A stretch of 64,000 bases of DNA, from positions 1 through 64,000 of the forward strand of contig JAGAJB010000015.1 in assembly GCA_017626295.1 (NCBI GenBank), written 5' to 3'. The notes beneath the pieces were generated by a model. That model was given only the letters and a program-made list of their open reading frames with translations, made no database searches and was not told the origin of the DNA. The first letter of the stretch is position 1, and every line of letters starts with the position of its first letter. This document shows, one piece after another, positions 37,966-48,440 of the stretch. This DNA is from Clostridia bacterium. Lineage in GTDB: Bacteria > Bacillota > Clostridia > Oscillospirales > Acutalibacteraceae. Position numbers and translations under genes: made by a program.

Positions 37966-40410
37966 ATGGATAAAAAGATGTATATATTAACCTATGACCA
38001 CGGCGGATTTGTTCTGTGGGGCGATGTTGTAAAACCGCGTTTGCGTAATATCGCCACCTGGATGGAGAAATACCCCAAACTTAAAATCGGTCTTGATTAC
38101 GAATCATTTACCTTTGATGAGTTTAGTAAAAAAGATCCCGAAATAGTGGAAATGACAAAGGAATTACTCCTTAAATATCCCGATAGGGTAGGTTTGGGTG
38201 CAACAACCTACGGTCAGCCGTTATCCCTTACTATAAGCGAAGAGTCAAACGCACGTCAGTTACTTTACGCGGTGCGTACTAATTTGCATTATTTCGGAAA
38301 GACGCCGACTGTTTACGCTATATCCGAGTTTGCACTGAATAATCAGACACCCCAACTTATAAAACTTTGCGGTTATAAAGCGGCTATTTTGCGCTCTCAT
38401 GTTATGGGTTACGGTTATCCCAAAACCTTTAACAGCGCCTGGGGTAAATGGGTAGGTAAAGACGGCACACAGATTCCTGCTGTTCCGACTTATGACGGGC
38501 AGGGCAGAGGGTACAACTGCACTACTGTCGATAACTGGATTCTTTCCCGCTGGCCTGTGGATTCCGAACTTTATTCCCTTGAAGATTTCGAGGAAATGTT
38601 TTCTAAATACCAACCTCTATTGGCATCACGGTATGATGATTTAACTCAGCCCATAGAAACCATAAATGCCTATACTGAAAACAAAGACAATTATCAGTAT
38701 ATTCTTCTTCAGGAAATTCCCGAAATATACGGCGAGGCACAGGATGAACTGAAAACCGAGGATAACGATTTCCACGTTCAGATGCCTTGGGGATATTGCG
38801 GTAACGAGATTTTCAACGGTATCCGTAAGGGTGAAAATGATGCAGTTCAAGGGGAGAAACTCAATTCACTTTCCGTTATGTTGGGCGGCGAATCGCTTCA
38901 GCAAAAATCCGAAGAAGCCTGGAAATACATACTTGCTGCACAGCATCACGATGTTACTATTTGCGGACTTCTTGACCTTTCTCGCCGTTTTATACCAACA
39001 TCATTGGAAGCATCGGAATTTGTAAAAAAACAATCGGTTGACACCCTTATAAATCGTTTCGGAAACAAGGAAAATGAGAGTTTTATTGTGGTAAATCCTC
39101 ACTCATTCCCCATAGAAGAATGGGTAGAAGTTTCCGTAAAAGATAATGTGACGGCTTTTGACGGTGAAAATGAAATCGAATGTGAAATTATTGAGGCAGA
39201 CGGCAAAAAAACACTTCGTGTTCTTGTAAAACTTAATCCCCTCAGTATTAAAAGTTATGTTTTGAAAAACAAAATACCCCAACAAAAAGCAGGTTTCAGT
39301 TATAATGATGAAACAGGCGAGTTAAGAACACCTTGCTATACTATAAAATTGACTGAAAAAGGTATTGCGAATATAAATGACGTTAAAACTAATGTTGATA
39401 TTTTCGACAACGGTGACGGCTACCTCTTCAGCGGTTGGGTTAATGATGAAGAATTCGCATCAAAAGGCACTTGGGAAGTGAAAGTTTCTACACATAGTGC
39501 TACCGCTGTTCAAAAAGGCGATATAGGCGGAATACCTTTCCGATTTGAAATGAATATGAACGGAGAAAGCAAACGTATAGATTGCAAAGTTCAATTTGAA
39601 ATGAACAACCAGCGTGTAGGCAGAACTGATATTACACAGGGCAGACCTGTTCCGCTTACTTTAAACGGCCATCACCACGAGGACAAAATCTGTTTTGTGG
39701 CAAACGCTTGCCTCAGAAAAGACCGCCGTATGATAAGAGACTTGCCGTATTCTATTTCAGAGTGGAACGGCGCTCTCAGAAAAACCGAAGAATATTGGTA
39801 TCCCGATGACCGTATTCTTATTGATACTGAGGTTTCACCGGAGGAGTCTTTTAACTCAACAACATATTATCACGGTATATATTGGGTTTCCTTACGCGAT
39901 AAAGAAAAAGGTGTTGCCGTTTTCAACAAAGGTTGTATGGGTTGTGCGCTTGAAGGTAACCGTTTGTATGTTCCTCTTGTATATTCAAATGAATATATGT
40001 GCGGAACAAGAATATTGGAAGGTGTATTTGAAGACGAGTTTGCCATTATGCCTTTTGATTGTGATTTAACGGATGCGGAACTTCACCGTAAAGCAATGGT
40101 TTATCAGCAAAGTCCCATTGCCGTAACTGTTCCCAAAGGTGACGGAGATTTAACCGAGTTTACTGCTGCTGATTTCAAATCAACGGGCGGAGAGGTTATT
40201 TTAACTGCTATGTATCCCGAAGAAAATGATATTTTAGCGCGTTTGTGTAACTATTCCGATGAATCTGCAACGGTAAAATTAACATCTGCCGTAGGTTCGG
40301 TAACTGCTGAAACAGATTTATTGGCAAATGAAATCGGTTCGGTTTGTAACGGCGAACTTTCTTTCAGACCCTGGGAGATAAAAACCGTTAAAATAAAATT
40401 GCAAAAATAA
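37966..40410 (+). CDS. GH38-like alpha-mannosidase family protein
   Basis: A cytoplasmic 814-residue glycosidase-like protein (no signal peptide). The N-terminal 350 residues resemble the GH38 catalytic barrel: ISEFALNNQTPQLIKLCGYKAA corresponds to the family block near the nucleophile, and AAQHHDVTICG matches the conserved HHD motif. Beta-sandwich domains follow (FIVVNPHSFPIEEWVEV). GH38 enzymes cleave terminal alpha-mannose using zinc. Divergence at the first Asp pair means the specificity is open. It opens a block with a sugar phosphomutase, a second glycosidase and a sugar transporter. Confidence 0.75.
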   Translation: MDKKMYILTYDHGGFVLWGDVVKPRLRNIATWMEKYPKLKIGLDYESFTFDEFSKKDPEIVEMTKELLLKYPDRVGLGATTYGQPLSLTISEESNARQLLYAVRTNLHYFGKTPTVYAISEFALNNQTPQLIKLCGYKAAILRSHVMGYGYPKTFNSAWGKWVGKDGTQIPAVPTYDGQGRGYNCTTVDNWILSRWPVDSELYSLEDFEEMFSKYQPLLASRYDDLTQPIETINAYTENKDNYQYILLQEIPEIYGEAQDELKTEDNDFHVQMPWGYCGNEIFNGIRKGENDAVQGEKLNSLSVMLGGESLQQKSEEAWKYILAAQHHDVTICGLLDLSRRFIPTSLEASEFVKKQSVDTLINRFGNKENESFIVVNPHSFPIEEWVEVSVKDNVTAFDGENEIECEIIEADGKKTLRVLVKLNPLSIKSYVLKNKIPQQKAGFSYNDETGELRTPCYTIKLTEKGIANINDVKTNVDIFDNGDGYLFSGWVNDEEFASKGTWEVKVSTHSATAVQKGDIGGIPFRFEMNMNGESKRIDCKVQFEMNNQRVGRTDITQGRPVPLTLNGHHHEDKICFVANACLRKDRRMIRDLPYSISEWNGALRKTEEYWYPDDRILIDTEVSPEESFNSTTYYHGIYWVSLRDKEKGVAVFNKGCMGCALEGNRLYVPLVYSNEYMCGTRILEGVFEDEFAIMPFDCDLTDAELHRKAMVYQQSPIAVTVPKGDGDLTEFTAADFKSTGGEVILTAMYPEENDILARLCNYSDESATVKLTSAVGSVTAETDLLANEIGSVCNGELSFRPWEIKTVKIKLQK

Positions 40411-40421
40411 ATTAAACTGAA

Positions 40422-40460
40422 ACAACACCTAAGCAGAAAAACTGCTTGGGTGTTGTAATG
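40422..40460. terminator. Bidirectional terminator
   Basis: AACACCTAAGCAG and CTGCTTGGGTGTT arms (one wobble) with a four-base loop between the convergent GH38-like and AraC genes. Confidence 0.8.
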
Positions 40461-40466
40461 TTTTTA

Positions 40467-41330
40467 TTATGCATATCTCAGAACCATATTTGCGTATTCA
40501 GTAGGGGTCATTCCCGAAACCCTTTTAAAAACAGTTGTAAAATATTGGGAATTGTTAAAACAGAGTTTCTCCGAAATTTCTGTAAAAGTGTATTTTTCTT
40601 CGCGTATCATTTCCTTTGCTCTGTCGATTTTCAGTAAAGTGAAATAAGCCATAACTCCGCAACCCATTTGTTCTCTGAAAATTTTCTTTATAACTGACGA
40701 AGAAAGGTTGAATTGTTTGACAATATCAGAAAATTCGATTTTGTTTTCAACATTATCTGCAAGGTATTCGGTTATTTCTGCAAGAACAGAATTGGTTTTA
40801 TTGATTTTTATGGGTGCAACGCTTTTGTTTTCTCTGATAAGTCTTATTAAAAGTGCTTCTAAATAGAGCCTTACGAGTTGTTCACAGGCGTAATCGCCCG
40901 AATTTGACTTTTCCATTACGCTGATGTACGGGTCACCGAGCCTTGTGGCGAAGGCGGAAGTTGCTTCTTTTACGATGCTGCCTAACAAACGGCGGTCGTC
41001 GTTATTTAAGGTGATAACTTGCCCTGAAACACCCAGAAGTTCCGGGGCATCGCAATCAAAAGAGATGATAACAGAGTTAGCGGCTCTTTTTCCGTCACAC
41101 CGTATATTATGAAATTCATTGGGTTTATGAAGATACATCTGACCTGATTCGAGTTCCAATTCCTGTGCACCTGCGGTTATAAGAAGATTCTTTTTATCAG
41201 CATACACAAGTTCCCAGAAATCGTGAACCTCACCCGAATAGGCAAAGTCTTTAGCATATTCAAAATAATGAACAGTGTATATTCCGTCTACTTTTAACGG
41301 ACAATCTAATGAAGTCTTAAAGTAATCCAT
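40467..41330 (-). CDS. AraC-family transcriptional regulator
   Basis: A 287-residue regulator. The N-terminal cupin-like domain (EVHDFWELVYADKK, GQMYLHKPNEFHNI) probably binds a sugar. Two C-terminal helix-turn-helices (about 185-285) include FSDIVKQFNLSSSVIKKIFREQ and FTEISEKLCFNNSQYFTTVFKRVSGMTPTEY, the AraC signature. It is divergent from the phosphohexomutase gene and convergent with the GH38-like gene, so it is the likely local activator of the glycan block. Confidence 0.9.
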   Translation of the reverse strand: MDYFKTSLDCPLKVDGIYTVHYFEYAKDFAYSGEVHDFWELVYADKKNLLITAGAQELELESGQMYLHKPNEFHNIRCDGKRAANSVIISFDCDAPELLGVSGQVITLNNDDRRLLGSIVKEATSAFATRLGDPYISVMEKSNSGDYACEQLVRLYLEALLIRLIRENKSVAPIKINKTNSVLAEITEYLADNVENKIEFSDIVKQFNLSSSVIKKIFREQMGCGVMAYFTLLKIDRAKEMIREEKYTFTEISEKLCFNNSQYFTTVFKRVSGMTPTEYANMVLRYA

Positions 41331-41469
41331 TTTTTATCACCGGGTCTATTTTATACGGTTTGAAAGAAAAACGCAACCAAAATTATAAAAGGAACGACGG
41401 ATTTTGTAAGATTTCTGCAAAAACATATGATAAAATAAAACCGAAAACTAACAAAAGCAGGGTGAGTGT

Positions 41470-42882
41470 ATGGATACAATTAAATTCGGTACAGGTGGTT
41501 GGCGAGCAATAATCGGTGAAGATTTTATCTGCCGTAACATCAGACGTGTTGCAAAAGGTATTTTTGAACTTATGAAAGAGGAGAAAAAAACTGACAAACC
41601 TGTAATTATCGGTTATGACAGGCGCTTTCTTTCGGAAGTTGCGGCAAAATGGGTTGCAGAAGTTTTTGCAAAAAACGGAATCACCGTCTGGTTTATGGAG
41701 CGTTCTGCGCCTACACCGCTTGTTATGCATACTGTTAAGGCAAAAAATCTTTATTTCGGTGTAGAAATCACAGCAAGTCACAACCCCTCATCATACAACG
41801 GTATAAAACTTTTTATTGAAGAGGGGCGTGATGCACCTGTTGAGATTACCTCAAGGCTTGAAAAAATAATAGAAAACATATCCGAAGTTGAATATCTTGA
41901 TTTTGATTCAGCGGTGGAAACCGGCAGTGTTCAGTTCCTCGATAACCCCTTCAATGATTTTCTTGATGATATTATTGACCTTCTTGATATGAAAGCGTTG
42001 AGAAAACGCGGTCTGAGAGTTATTTTCGACTCAATGCACGGCTCGGGAACATATCCGTTACTTGTTGTTTTCCATACTGCTAGATGTACCATTGATACTA
42101 TAAATATAAATAAAGATGCCTATTTTGGCGGTGTTATGCCCGCACCTTCCGAAAAAAGTCTTTTTGCGTTGAAAAATACCGTTATCAACGGCAAGTATGA
42201 TTTAGGTATCGCTATGGACGGTGACGGTGACAGACTCGGCGTTATCGATTCAAACGGCAGATATATCAACGCTAACGAAACACTTTGCCTTTTGTATTAT
42301 TACCTTGTCAAATATAAAGGTTGGAAAGGCCCCGTGGTCAGAAACCTTGCTACAACTCATATGCTTGATAAAATTGCCGAAAGTTTCGGTGAAAAATGTT
42401 ATGAAGTTCCCGTTGGCTTTAAGTATATTTCATCAAAACTTGATGAAGTGGACGCGGTTTTAGGTGGTGAATCTTCGGGCGGTCTTACAGTGCGCGGTCA
42501 TATTCACGGCAAAGATTCCATATATGCTGCTTCTCTATTTGCAGAAATGGTCAGCGTTACAGGTCTTTCTCCCTCGGAAATGCTTGATAATTTGCATAAA
42601 GATTTCGGCGATCATATTATGGTAGAGGATGATATGCGATTCGCACCCGAAACTAAAAAAGCGGTAGTTAAAACGTTGCTCGAAGATAAGCGTTTGCCCG
42701 AATTTGCTGATGAAATTATAAAAGTCAGTTACGAGGACGGTTGCAAGGTTTATTTTGAAGACGGTTTTGTTATTTGCCGTTTTTCAGGTACGGAACCGCT
42801 TTTAAGAATTTTTGCCGAAAGCACAAGCGCCGTAAGGGCAAAAGATTATATCAATACATTCAAGAATTTCTTGTTTGCATAA
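41470..42882 (+). CDS. Phosphoglucomutase/phosphomannomutase family protein
   Basis: A 470-residue alpha-D-phosphohexomutase interconverting sugar 1- and 6-phosphates. The four hallmark loops are present: TASHNPSSYNG (phosphoserine), DGDGDR (magnesium), GGESSGG (sugar specificity) and RFSGTEPLLR (phosphate binding). Start FGTGGWRAIIG is typical of the PGM/PMM group. The position next to a mannosidase-like enzyme suggests feeding of mannose or glucose phosphates into glycolysis. Confidence 0.9.
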   Translation: MDTIKFGTGGWRAIIGEDFICRNIRRVAKGIFELMKEEKKTDKPVIIGYDRRFLSEVAAKWVAEVFAKNGITVWFMERSAPTPLVMHTVKAKNLYFGVEITASHNPSSYNGIKLFIEEGRDAPVEITSRLEKIIENISEVEYLDFDSAVETGSVQFLDNPFNDFLDDIIDLLDMKALRKRGLRVIFDSMHGSGTYPLLVVFHTARCTIDTININKDAYFGGVMPAPSEKSLFALKNTVINGKYDLGIAMDGDGDRLGVIDSNGRYINANETLCLLYYYLVKYKGWKGPVVRNLATTHMLDKIAESFGEKCYEVPVGFKYISSKLDEVDAVLGGESSGGLTVRGHIHGKDSIYAASLFAEMVSVTGLSPSEMLDNLHKDFGDHIMVEDDMRFAPETKKAVVKTLLEDKRLPEFADEIIKVSYEDGCKVYFEDGFVICRFSGTEPLLRIFAESTSAVRAKDYINTFKNFLFA

Positions 42883-42908
42883 GCGATACCTTCGCTTTAC
42901 CTCGCGCA

Positions 42909-42942
42909 AACGACCGAACTTTACAGGCTCGGTCGTTTGTTT
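42909..42942 (+). terminator. Intrinsic terminator
   Basis: AACGACCGA and TCGGTCGTT arms, then TGTTTTTAT, after the phosphohexomutase. Confidence 0.8.
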
Positions 42943-43048
42943 TTATTTGAAAATATAACAGTTAGTTTTGTAACAGGTATCGACAGAAAGGGAAAATTGT
43001 GGTACACTATCAGCAGTTGGAACTAAAATATATTAACAGGAGACGAAT

Positions 43049-45226
43049 ATGAAAAAGAATAAACTTTATTTCGGTGAATTCAAACAGTACGACAAAAAAT
43101 TTATCACGTCAGACAACGGTATTGATATTGAAAACGTTAAAGACCTTGCCTTTGACGGTGAAGTTCTTTATATTGCTCAGGGCGATTGCCTTATTGAATA
43201 TGCAGACGGCAATACGAAAAAACACGCTGCAAAAGTATCAAAACTTTTCTCAAGAAAAGGTAAACTTTATGCAGCAGTAGGCAATGCTCTTGCTGAAATC
43301 AAAAAAGGAAAAATCAAAAAAATTGCAGAATTCAATTCTCCTGTTGTTGATATATCCGTTGCACTGGACAAATCCCTTTGGCTCATTACTAAAGAAGATC
43401 TTTACCTTTCAGAAAATGATGAATTTGTAAGAGTTGTTGACGTTCCCGAGGATACAACTTGCCTTGCCGCACGCGATAACAAAACAAAATACGGCGAAAC
43501 AGTATATATCGGCACAAAAGACCAGGGTCTTATGTCTATGAAAGGTAAGCGTCGTCATTGGGCGGAACTTCTTCCCGATGTAACAGGTGCGTTAAGTCAA
43601 AGTATCAATTGTATCGCCGTTGATGCACTCGGTCATTTGTGGGTAGGCTCTGACAATGGCCTTAATATATATGACGGCAGAAATTATTGGTTTAACGGCA
43701 ATGATTTTTATTCTGTTCCCGACGGTTCTTTTAACGATATGTTCTTTGCCGCTAACGGTAACAAATATTTTGCTACAAACACCGGTATTATTACTCTTAT
43801 TGAGGGCAAAATTTCATATTTCTCCTACGGTGCATGGCTTATGCATCCCACAGTTACAAAGATAACTGTTTCCGATAACGGTACTATTGCCGCGCTCACT
43901 CCCAGAGGTATCAGCCTTATCACTTCAAAGTATATGACACTTGAAGAAAAGGCAAACCATTTTGATGAATTTGCAGTAAAATACACCACAAGAAACGAAG
44001 GCTATCAGGTTGACAGAATACTTCGTAAATACGGTGATTTAGAGTCAGGTTGGCTTCCCAACTCGGATAATGACGGTCTTTTCACAGGTCTTTACTGTGC
44101 AAGCCAGTGTTTCCGTTATAAAGTTACAGGTGACGAAAAAGCAAAGGCTAACGCTAAAAGAGCAGTTGAAGCAATGATTAAACTTACCGAAGTTACAGGA
44201 AAACCCGGTTTCACCGCAAGAGCCACAAGACATTCTTATGAAGAGGATTTCGGAACAGGTAACAGGGAAGAATGGCATATCTGCGAAAACGATCCCGACT
44301 GTGAATGGCTCGGCGAAACATCAAGCGACGAAATGACAGGCCACTATTTCGCATACGGCATTTACTTTGACCTTGTTGCAGATAAAAAGGAAAAGAAAAA
44401 AATTGCAGAAGTTGTAAAAACTATCACAGACCATATTCTCGAAAACAACTTCCACCTTTGCGATGTTGACGGTGTGCCTACTACCTGGGCTAACTGGGAG
44501 CCTGACCTTCTCAATAACGATGACAGATGGTTCTATGAAAGGGGAACAAACTCCCTTGAAGTTCTTTCGTTCCTTAAAACTACGTACCACGTTACAGGTG
44601 AGGAAAAGTACAACGAAGTTTTCGATATGCTCATAAAGAAACATCACTACGCTATGAACTGCATTCAGTATAAAGTTGAAGATGCTCACATAGCACATAT
44701 TGATGACCAACTTGACTTTACTAACATCTATCCGCTTCTTGTTTATACCGATAACGAAGCACAGAAAGAAATTTTCAAGATGGGTCTTACACACCATTGG
44801 GATTACCAAAGAGTTGAACGCTCACCTATGTGCAACATTGTTTACGGTTCATTGACAAACAATAGTTGCGATATAGAAAACGCTGCAAAATCTCTTTCCG
44901 AAATTAACCTTGATCTTGTTTGTTGGCCCATTTACAACAGTTACAGAAAAGATATTGTGTGGGATACCGAGCAGGAAGCAATGGGTGTGCCCCCTCAACT
45001 TAAATATCCTGTTGAGTATTCTTCAAGACCCATTTGTAATTACGACGGCAATCAGTTTGTTTGTGATTCCGGTGCAGAAGAATTTGTGTACATAAACAGC
45101 AAAATCGTTAACCGTACCGCAACGCTTCCCGGCTCTTCCGGTGCAAACGGTATGAGAACCGTAATGCCCTATGTTTACCTTCTTCCCTATTGGATGGGCA
45201 GATACCACGGTCTTTTAGGTGATTAA
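43049..45226 (+). CDS. Beta-propeller plus (alpha/alpha)6-barrel protein
   Basis: A 725-residue cytoplasmic protein (no signal peptide). Residues 1-290 are propeller blades like those of two-component regulator propellers (GHLWVGSDNGLNIYDG, YIGTKDQGLMSMKG). From about 310 the chain is mostly helical with SGWLPNSDNDGLFTGLYCASQCFRY and TTWANWEPD, resembling six-hairpin glycosidases. The fusion suggests an intracellular oligosaccharide-processing enzyme. Promoter-like TCGACA-N17-TACACT lies upstream. Substrate unknown. Confidence 0.65.
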   Translation: MKKNKLYFGEFKQYDKKFITSDNGIDIENVKDLAFDGEVLYIAQGDCLIEYADGNTKKHAAKVSKLFSRKGKLYAAVGNALAEIKKGKIKKIAEFNSPVVDISVALDKSLWLITKEDLYLSENDEFVRVVDVPEDTTCLAARDNKTKYGETVYIGTKDQGLMSMKGKRRHWAELLPDVTGALSQSINCIAVDALGHLWVGSDNGLNIYDGRNYWFNGNDFYSVPDGSFNDMFFAANGNKYFATNTGIITLIEGKISYFSYGAWLMHPTVTKITVSDNGTIAALTPRGISLITSKYMTLEEKANHFDEFAVKYTTRNEGYQVDRILRKYGDLESGWLPNSDNDGLFTGLYCASQCFRYKVTGDEKAKANAKRAVEAMIKLTEVTGKPGFTARATRHSYEEDFGTGNREEWHICENDPDCEWLGETSSDEMTGHYFAYGIYFDLVADKKEKKKIAEVVKTITDHILENNFHLCDVDGVPTTWANWEPDLLNNDDRWFYERGTNSLEVLSFLKTTYHVTGEEKYNEVFDMLIKKHHYAMNCIQYKVEDAHIAHIDDQLDFTNIYPLLVYTDNEAQKEIFKMGLTHHWDYQRVERSPMCNIVYGSLTNNSCDIENAAKSLSEINLDLVCWPIYNSYRKDIVWDTEQEAMGVPPQLKYPVEYSSRPICNYDGNQFVCDSGAEEFVYINSKIVNRTATLPGSSGANGMRTVMPYVYLLPYWMGRYHGLLGD

Positions 45227-45238
45227 ATTTAAACTATT

Positions 45239-45273
45239 AAGAACTCGCGAAAACGCGAGTTCTTATTTTTTTT
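45239..45273 (+). terminator. Intrinsic terminator
   Basis: AAGAACTCGCG and CGCGAGTTCTT arms with AAAA loop and a T-rich tail. Confidence 0.85.
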
Positions 45274-45342
45274 CTTAAAACTTGTATATGTCGGTAAAAA
45301 ATGTTATATTGTGTTTAATAACAAATATGAACGGTGAAGAAA

Positions 45343-46776
45343 ATGAAAGAAATTTTTATTGTCTTAGGTATAATAGTCGTTGTTTTTCTTTTGGTTTTAA
45401 TTATCAATGCACTAAGAGTTAAACTTACCGCCCGTAAATTAACACCGAGAAAGCAGCATAAAACACCCGAAGAACAAAGGGAATATGCTCTGAAACTTGG
45501 GAAAATGATAAAATGCGAAACAGTTTCCGTTGAGGGTAGTTTTGATGACACGGAGTTTAAGAAACTTCGTGACGTTATGGCTGAACTTTTCCCTCTCGTC
45601 CATAAAACAGCGGAAAAGATAACTTTCGGCGATGACTGTTGGATATATAAAATAAAAGGTAAAGACCAAAGCCGTAATATTATGATTATGAGTCATCACG
45701 ATGTAGTGGCTGTGGAGGGCGAGTGGAAATATCCGGGTTTCTGTGGTGAAATTCATGACGGCGCACTTTGGGGCAGAGGCACGGTTGACACTAAAACACC
45801 GCTTTTTGCAGAGTTTATGGCTCTGGAAGAATTGTTGGGAGAGGGTTTTCAGCCCGAAACCAATGTTTACATAGGCTCTTCGCATAATGAAGAAATCGGT
45901 GGTGACGGTATACCCTTAGCGTTGGAATATTTTAAAAAAGAGGGCATTGAATTTGAAACTGTACTGGATGAGGGCGGTGCTATAATTTCGCCCCCGCTTC
46001 CCGGTATAAAGTGTAACTGTGCTATGATGGCAGTACACGAAAAGGGGAGATATACCCTTAACTGTTACGCAAAAGACGGTGGCGGTCATAAAGGCCTTGC
46101 GGCAAATTCAAATACACCTGTTGCAAGAATGTCGGCATTTATAACAGAAGTCAATTCAAAAAATATATTTATAAAAAGGCTCTATCCGCAGGTTAAAGCA
46201 ATGTTTACCCAACTTTGTCCGTACACGCCTTTTGTTATGACGCTTCTTTTTTCTAATCTTTGGTGTTTTGGCGGTCTTTTAAAGACCGTAATGCCGAAAG
46301 TCAATGCTCAGGCAGGCTCAATGGTCGGCACAACCTGTTCTTTCAACGATATAAATATGAACAAAGAGGAAAAAGTCTGTTCATCAAAAGCATTTATCCG
46401 TTGTGTAGATGATAAAGATTTAGAAAAGGATTTAGCCCAAATAAAGAAAATTGCAGATAAATACGGTATTGAATTAGTGCCGGGTGAAAACAATGAGTAT
46501 TTCACCCCTGCCGATTTAAACCACAAGGCTTTTCATTATACAAGGGCGTGTATTGCCGATGTTTTCCCCGATGTTGTAAGTGCGGCGTATATTTTACCTG
46601 CAGGTACGGATGCAAGGCATCTTTGTGAAATATGTAAATGTGTTATTCGTTTTGCACCTATTGAAATGAATGACCAACAGTTTGCAAGCGTTCACAGCGA
46701 AAACGAGAATATGTCTTTGGAGAGTATAGCAAATTCAGTTGTTTTTTACAAACACTACATTAAAAATTATAAGTAA
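45343..46776 (+). CDS. M20-family metallopeptidase with N-terminal membrane anchor
   Basis: A 477-residue zinc peptidase or aminoacylase-like enzyme. An N-terminal membrane helix (about residues 3-24) is followed by the M20 fold: MSHHDVV (first metal His/Asp), GRGTVDTKT (bridging Asp), SHNEEIGG (catalytic Glu and metal Glu), VHEKGRYTLN lid domain and a final HSENE. Start at 45343 (or GTG at 45334). It lies next to the sugar transporter; it might trim peptide parts of glycopeptides. Confidence 0.85.
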   Translation: MKEIFIVLGIIVVVFLLVLIINALRVKLTARKLTPRKQHKTPEEQREYALKLGKMIKCETVSVEGSFDDTEFKKLRDVMAELFPLVHKTAEKITFGDDCWIYKIKGKDQSRNIMIMSHHDVVAVEGEWKYPGFCGEIHDGALWGRGTVDTKTPLFAEFMALEELLGEGFQPETNVYIGSSHNEEIGGDGIPLALEYFKKEGIEFETVLDEGGAIISPPLPGIKCNCAMMAVHEKGRYTLNCYAKDGGGHKGLAANSNTPVARMSAFITEVNSKNIFIKRLYPQVKAMFTQLCPYTPFVMTLLFSNLWCFGGLLKTVMPKVNAQAGSMVGTTCSFNDINMNKEEKVCSSKAFIRCVDDKDLEKDLAQIKKIADKYGIELVPGENNEYFTPADLNHKAFHYTRACIADVFPDVVSAAYILPAGTDARHLCEICKCVIRFAPIEMNDQQFASVHSENENMSLESIANSVVFYKHYIKNYK

Positions 46777-46780
46777 ATGA

Positions 46781-48439
46781 GTGATTGTTTTGGGTGAAAG
46801 ATTTAAAAAAGCCATAGGTGTTGAGGGTAAGTTTGTTGACACCGTGTGGCCTATGATACAATATTGCTTTGCCAATATTTTTATGGGTGGCGGCGGATAC
46901 ATAATAAGTATGTATTTTACGGTTTTCCTCACCAATGTTGTGGGTATGGAACTTCGTTACGCTACGTTTATTATTATGATAGCAACTATATGGGACGGTA
47001 TAAATGACCCGCTTATGGGTATAATTACTGACCGTACACGTTCAAAGTACGGCAGACACAGAAGATATTTGCTTCTCAGTATACCGCCACTCGTTATATC
47101 GTATACGATGCTCTGGAACTCTTTCGGTCTTGATGCGAAAGAGCATCCCACCGCTTGCGTAATGTATTATGCCTTTGCTTATATTCTTTATAAAACGGCA
47201 TATACAATGGTAGATGTTCCCCATACGGCAATGCTTCCCACGTTAGCACCCGAATACAATAAACGCACACAGTATACATCAGTAAGTTATATTTTTAATT
47301 CTGTGGGAATGGTGCCCTCTTATATCATTCTTCTTATATTCCTCTCAGTTTTCGGTTCATCCGATAAACTTTCCGAAAATTCTAAAATGCCGTTTTTATT
47401 GACAGGTATCGTGCTTTCCATCGTTTATGCCTGTTCGATTTTTGCAACGTTTAAGACTTGCAAAGAACCCAGTTCTTTAAATGAAAAACTTCCGCCCCTT
47501 GACCTTAAATCTGCCATAGACGAATATGTTCAGGTTTTCAGAAACAAATCTTTCAGAGATTATTTTTCAATGTCATTTTTCTGGCAGATGGCAAGAAGTT
47601 TTTATTCAACAACCAATGTTTATTACATAACGTATCTTGCAAATCTTTATAAATACTACCCGCTTTTCAACACCTTTGCAGGTGTGTTTGAGTCCTTGGC
47701 GTTCCCGTTAAACTATGCCCTTACAATGAAAAAGGGCAAAAGTAAATGCGGTGCGGTTGTTACTCCGTTTATGATTATCGGTCTGGGTATTGCTTTGTTC
47801 GTAAAACCCGTAACACCCGGTTCTTCCTATATAGTTACACTTGTTCTTATGATTTTGGGCGGTGCGGTACTTTACCCCTTCGGTATGAGTGGCTTGGGTT
47901 TTGTGGGTAACAACGTTTTGCCCGATATTACAGATGTTGACGAACTTATAACAGGCAGACGCCGTGAGGGAGTTATCGGTACGTTCAACACAATGGTAAA
48001 ACAGGTTACAGGCGGTGTTATGACATTTTTAGTAGGTGTTATTCTTGCCGGTTTCGGTCTTGTTACAGGTAACGAGGGCGTATATATTGAACAGACTGAC
48101 AGCGCGTTAATAGGTATCCGCCTTTGTATCTCGGTTCTTCCAATGCTCAGCGCACTTGTAGCGTGGCTTATGCTTAAGAGGTTTAAGATGACTAAAGACG
48201 ACCACACAATGATTCGTGCGGCTATTGCCACAAAACACAAATACGGCAGTGTAACGTTGACAAAAGAAGAAAAAGAGCGTTGTGAACTTCTTACAGGCTA
48301 TAAGTTTGAAAAAACCTGGCTCGGTAAAGACAACGACGAAACAGAGGGTCATACCCTTGATAAAGATGAAGAGGGCAAGTATATAATACTTGTTGAAAGA
48401 GAAGCCGAACTTAAAAGGCTTATATCGGAGGCAGAATAA
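46781..48439 (+). CDS. GPH/MelB-type sugar:cation symporter (MFS)
   Basis: A 552-residue membrane transporter with about 12 helices. FIIMIATIWDGINDPLMGIITDRTRSKYGRHRRYLL is the GPH signature (Asp pair and RSKYGRRR loop). A C-terminal cytoplasmic extension of about 80 residues (TKDDHTMIRAAIATKHKYG and following) is charged. The start is GTG at 46781, five bases after the M20 stop, so they are coupled. It probably imports the sugars released by the glycosidases of this block. Confidence 0.85.
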   Translation: MIVLGERFKKAIGVEGKFVDTVWPMIQYCFANIFMGGGGYIISMYFTVFLTNVVGMELRYATFIIMIATIWDGINDPLMGIITDRTRSKYGRHRRYLLLSIPPLVISYTMLWNSFGLDAKEHPTACVMYYAFAYILYKTAYTMVDVPHTAMLPTLAPEYNKRTQYTSVSYIFNSVGMVPSYIILLIFLSVFGSSDKLSENSKMPFLLTGIVLSIVYACSIFATFKTCKEPSSLNEKLPPLDLKSAIDEYVQVFRNKSFRDYFSMSFFWQMARSFYSTTNVYYITYLANLYKYYPLFNTFAGVFESLAFPLNYALTMKKGKSKCGAVVTPFMIIGLGIALFVKPVTPGSSYIVTLVLMILGGAVLYPFGMSGLGFVGNNVLPDITDVDELITGRRREGVIGTFNTMVKQVTGGVMTFLVGVILAGFGLVTGNEGVYIEQTDSALIGIRLCISVLPMLSALVAWLMLKRFKMTKDDHTMIRAAIATKHKYGSVTLTKEEKERCELLTGYKFEKTWLGKDNDETEGHTLDKDEEGKYIILVEREAELKRLISEAE

Positions 48440-48440
48440 T